Source: Homarus americanus
Lineage: Eukaryota > Arthropoda > Malacostraca > Decapoda > Nephropidae
Assembly (NCBI RefSeq): GCF_018991925.1
Contig: NW_024752010.1
Location: 280,001-344,000 of the forward strand
Direction: 5' to 3'
Length of the DNA stretch: 64,000 nt
In this document: positions 60,263 to 64,000 of the stretch, piece by piece
Position numbering within the stretch: position 1 is the stretch's first letter
How the letters are laid out: each line of letters starts with the position of its first letter
Notes under the pieces: generated by a model
What the model saw: only the letters and a program-made list of their open reading frames with translations
Told to the model about the DNA's origin: nothing
Database searches by the model: none
Program-made: the position numbers and the translations under genes

Positions 60263-60581
60263 TTTAACATCCACTACCAGACCACTTTTTCCCCCAAACA
60301 CCTGTAAGTGAATTCGGTCAGGAGAATATTACCTGGTTGAGTGATGTTTTAAGTGTCCTCAGAGGTTCGTGGTGTAACAAGTTGTAGGATGCTAAGGTTC
60401 GTGTCTTTCCTGGAGAGCTCTCAGTCTTGTCCTTTGAACTGAAAATATAAAAAAAATTATGCTGAAGATGACTCTGAAGAGTTGGAAGAAGGAGGGTTTA
60501 ACAATAGAGGGAGGTCTTATAGAAAGGCTCGGGTATAATTTGTTTAAGTGTTCTGTTTCATGTGTTTTGTTGGTGTTATGT

Positions 60582-60584
<3 letters not shown>

Positions 60585-60672
<88 letters not shown>
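60585..60672. repeat. (CT)44 microsatellite
   Basis: A pure CT run. Confidence 0.97.
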
Positions 60673-60677
<5 letters not shown>

Positions 60678-61175
60678 CTTTCTCTTCCTCTCTCTCTCAC
60701 GTGCAGTGTTCCCTCTGTGTTCAGTATGATGGCATTTTTCTCCCTTTAACCATTTATCAACATCCTTTTTTCTTTATTTTTTGTCTATGATACTTTATGG
60801 ATCACGTCATCACCCAATGCTCCACTCTCAAACAGCGGAGACTTAACGCCCTTCACTTGTCCCCAGCACAGTTCTTTATCCTTCATCTTTATTTCATGCA
60901 AAATCAAGGCATCCAGATTTCTTTCGTTCCTCTTAACTTCAGTCGCTCGTATTACCCTGATTGCACCCATGCATATTCAAACACCCAAGTCTTATATGTT
61001 CTGTCTTCTTCTTTTTGTAACTTAAATACAGTAAGTGGGTTACCAGCCTCGTGTGCGCCTCAGGACTAGGGAGGAGAGCTCGTCAAGCCTCGACCATCCG
61101 ATTTACCAAAAATAAAAGTCTCTTTCCAACAAAACTAACAATAAAGACGGAAAATCTCAAAATCTTTACTGTTTT
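60673..61175. other. Unique spacer, no recognised gene
   Basis: Moderate GC; frames of 60-90 codons on both strands with no motif. Confidence 0.5.
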
Positions 61176-61352
61176 CATTTTTCAACACCACCACTACCAT
61201 CACTGCAATCACCATCTCCTCCACTACGTCTACCACCAATGCCTTCACCACCCTCACCAATGTCTCCACCACTACTACCATCATCTCTACCACCATCACC
61301 ACCTGTATAAACAATGTAACCACCACTACCACCACCACCACCACCTCTATTC
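61176..61352. repeat. (CCA/CAC/ATC)n trinucleotide region
   Basis: CACCACTACCATCA-type repeats. The 144-codon frame crossing it is His-rich low complexity. Confidence 0.85.
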
Positions 61353-61762
61353 TACCTGGCTTCGACATCGTGTTGCCTGTCACCTGGTGGGCTGCCGACA
61401 ACCTTCCTTACGTTTTATTTTGTACGTACTGTGGCAATATTCACGAGGGTGTGGGGACGACGACAGGTGTGTGGCAGGCAGGTAGCAGAGTTCACAGACA
61501 TCATCAACTGTTTTCTCTGTTCGTGTACCTCCAAGCATTGTGATGTGAGTGTATCTGTGTGAGTTTTTTGTGTGTGGAGGTTATTTTTGGGTGTAGTCTG
61601 TAGGTGTGTGTGTGTGTGTGTGTATTTGCGAAAGTATTTATAAATCTCAGCGTGTGTGTGTGTGTATGCCCAGTCACTCTACAAATAAGCAAGTAAATGT
61701 GAGGTTAAGAAGAATTACTATCTACCTAAGACACACACAGACACACACCACCAGAACAACCA

Positions 61763-61868
61763 TCACCACCACACTACCGCACCACCACACTACCGCACCC
61801 CCACACTACCGCACCACCACACTACCGCACCACCACACTACCGCACCACCACACTACCTCACCCCCAC
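61763..61868. repeat. 16-bp minisatellite (ACCACCACACTACCGC)n
   Basis: About six copies with one ACCCCC variant. GT patches lie at 61603-61625 and 61651-61667. Confidence 0.9.
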
Positions 61869-62293
61869 CACGTATTATAATCACCCTCGTATAATGTTGG
61901 CCATAACACAAGAGTCCACTCCCCTTCCCACACCAATTTCAGACATTATGCGAATAGTTTAAGGACAATATTAATCCCAGAGTTTCATTTTGCCGTGTTT
62001 GGTCACATAGTTTACCGCTTGTAAAACTAATAACGTTTAATCAACAGCCACCAACAGCGTGTGCCATCCGGGACTTGGGTCAACAGAGGCGTGGAGGTGA
62101 GGGACTGGATGTGTACGGCACTAGTAGATTATAAACAAACTCCGGGATAAGATTGTGTCCGCTGAGGTGAGTTTTAACTTGCGCTTTTTTTTGATGTTTT
62201 TTCTTTGATATTGAGTAATTTAGTTTAGTTTATTTTAGTTTAGTTTTTAATACAGGTTTTTAAAGTATATATTGCTCACATGTACAGGTGCTA

Positions 62294-62297
<4 letters not shown>
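61869..62297. other. Unique spacer with a TTTAGT patch
   Basis: TTTAGTTTAGTTTA words at 62218-62248. No gene seen. Confidence 0.5.

Positions 62298-62337
<40 letters not shown>
62298..62337. repeat. (CA)20 microsatellite
   Basis: A pure CA run. Confidence 0.97.
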
Positions 62338-62339
<2 letters not shown>

Positions 62340-63422
62340 TTTGTTTACATTGTATTAAAAGTCGTAATAATAATCTTCTTTAACACTTCCTGCACTTATA
62401 ACAACTTTTATAAACAGTTATACGTAATAACATATATCACAAACACCACCACCATGACAGGATTAGTTATTAGAGTATTTGGTATAATTTGTGGAATAAT
62501 TAAAACAAAATTCTCTATCACAAGTGAGTTTGATCTCACAGAAGCCAAGGACATCAAAGGTACAGCCAAGTGGAGTCAAGTGGTGGGCTGTGCGGGGTTC
62601 GAGGCTGACAGAGACACGGCCCACATAAAAACTCAACACTGAGAACGTGTTTAGTGGAGAGAGTCTGCTAACCCCTTGTATACGGGGTCCCCTCTGAGCT
62701 GAATAAGAATAATCTGACAGTCAAATAAAATATTAAAAGTAACATCCCCGTAGTGAAGCAGTTAAAGGTAATTAGTTTCAGGAAGGTTTAGGAAAAAGTT
62801 CGTATCTCACCCAGAAAGTTACATATGTCAGTTATTAGGATCAGTGTCTAATGAGAATATGTCCTTATCATTACCAAAGGGATTGAATCATTTTTAGTTT
62901 AGCTTATACATGGGAGTGACTTTCTCATTAGCATTATACTGTATGAAGAATGATCCTGATTAAAGTGCAACAAGGATTCTGAATCTCTTAAAAAACAAGT
63001 GAAGATCAAATTTAAGTATTTTTGTCTCTGGATGAAAATAAGGTTAATGTTGGAGATGGTCATTGGTGTTGGAGATAAATGTTTGATGTTGTCGCTGTCA
63101 CCCTCCCTCACTGATATCCCTGAGGCAATTAGAGGGGAGGGAGGAGATGATTTAAGGGAGAGATCAGGAAGTGGGGAGGTGGGGTAAGGAAGGAGAGTGG
63201 GATGGGGTAGGGAGGTGAGGACGGGGGAGGAGGATGATAAGGGGGGGGGGGGCGAGCCACCTCTCTCCTCCCCCGGGGCGAAAATCTTTTATGAGGAAAG
63301 TCTGAAAGTCTGATAATTGAGTGAGTCAAGGTTGGTGTTCATAAGGGTGGCTGACGTAGATAAGAAGATAAAATAAATATAAAATGAAGAAAAGTTATAC
63401 ATAAATAGTCCTGAAAAATAAT
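62338..63422. other. Spacer with a G-rich patch
   Basis: 63130-63252 is GGGA-rich with a G13-type run at about 63240. The 62-codon frame from ATG 62454 has no motif. Confidence 0.5.
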
Positions 63423-63552
63423 AAACACTAATAATACCATGATAATCACAATAACAACAGTAATAATAATAATAATAAAGAATAATGCAATAATGACAAT
63501 AATAATAATAACATAAGGATAATAATGTAGTAATAGTAATTATAATAATTCC
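63423..63552. repeat. Imperfect (AAT)n region
   Basis: AATAATAATG and AATAACAAT words. The remainder to 64000 is AT-rich unique DNA with no gene seen. Confidence 0.8.
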
Positions 63553-64000
63553 TGTGCAGAATCATCGATCATTCGTATCAACAGACAGACATGTTAGAAA
63601 TTTGTCAACTTAAGTGAACGACTCGAAGTAAATAACACAAAAACCGTTCATCAGCCGTTTGGTAGTGAGGACCTTGTAGCGAGAGGTGGCTGGAGGCACA
63701 GATGAAGAAAATTTCTCTCAGCCAGTAAGTCAGTTAATCAGTCAGTCAGATGTTTTTACACAGTGCCTAAAGTAAGTTACAGTTGGGGGTTTTTTGAATT
63801 GGGTGATGGACCGTAATTGTGTTGAATACTTCTGAAGACTTTTCGAATTCAATTAAAATTATAACACTTGTAATTCTATGAAGGCATATGTAATATTTTT
63901 CTTTTATTAACCAAATATACAAATGATTTCTTTCTTAAAATTCCTCTGTACATGAGCTTCCGAGTGTTTCAGGTACTGTACTTTATTTATTTCTGTCAGC

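Noticed and set aside
62590..62612. GGGTTCGAGGC as a tRNA B-box
   Set aside because: No A-box or cloverleaf upstream.

Overview
This window looks like intergenic or intronic DNA from a large, repeat-dense arthropod nuclear genome, most likely a decapod crustacean such as a crab. The organism is an inference. It rests on many arrays of the arthropod telomere-type pentamer TTAGG/AACCT, very long CA, CT, GA, GT and ATT microsatellites, many minisatellites, and scraps of non-LTR retrotransposon, SINE and DNA-transposon sequence. There are no closely packed ORFs, operons, rRNAs or CRISPR arrays. Nearly all long open frames are translations of simple repeats (poly-SL, CV, HT, YY/LL/II, RE). I could not support any intact protein-coding gene.

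Layout. 0-4 kb: a 22-copy 16-bp minisatellite, C-rich tracts and AACCT arrays. 4-9 kb: mostly non-repetitive, AT-rich DNA holding a possible THAP-domain exon remnant (4.8 kb) and a 91-bp hairpin (7.1 kb). 9-13 kb: a long purine tract, telomere-like arrays and a 51-bp minisatellite. 13-20 kb: spacer plus minisatellites with 28-bp and ~21-bp units. 20-39 kb: extremely microsatellite-rich, with ten long CT arrays all in the same orientation, a ~300-bp GT array, a 380-bp CTAA/CTGA array, a 46-bp minisatellite, a pogo-like MITE (34.4 kb) and a tRNA-derived SINE (36.5-36.7 kb). 39-45 kb: G-rich repeats, an exact 263-bp tandem duplication, purine tracts and a 405-bp ATT array. 45.0-46.1 kb: the 3' end of a decayed non-LTR retrotransposon with CA repeat on both sides. 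46-64 kb: spacer with minisatellites (21, 22, ~30, 23 and 16 bp), an exon-like segment (48.3 kb), two FVVDF-type peptide-coding segments (52.7 kb) and a second tRNA-like sequence (59.2 kb).

No genes can be shown to work together here. The most informative signals are structural. A dispersed sequence block that forms one end of a SINE recurs beside telomere-like arrays. A retroelement sits inside a CA microsatellite. A small pogo-like TIR family is present. CT arrays show a strong strand bias. I did not find a convincing new molecular system. Repeat coordinates were read by eye and may be off by a few bases; copy counts are approximate for diverged arrays.
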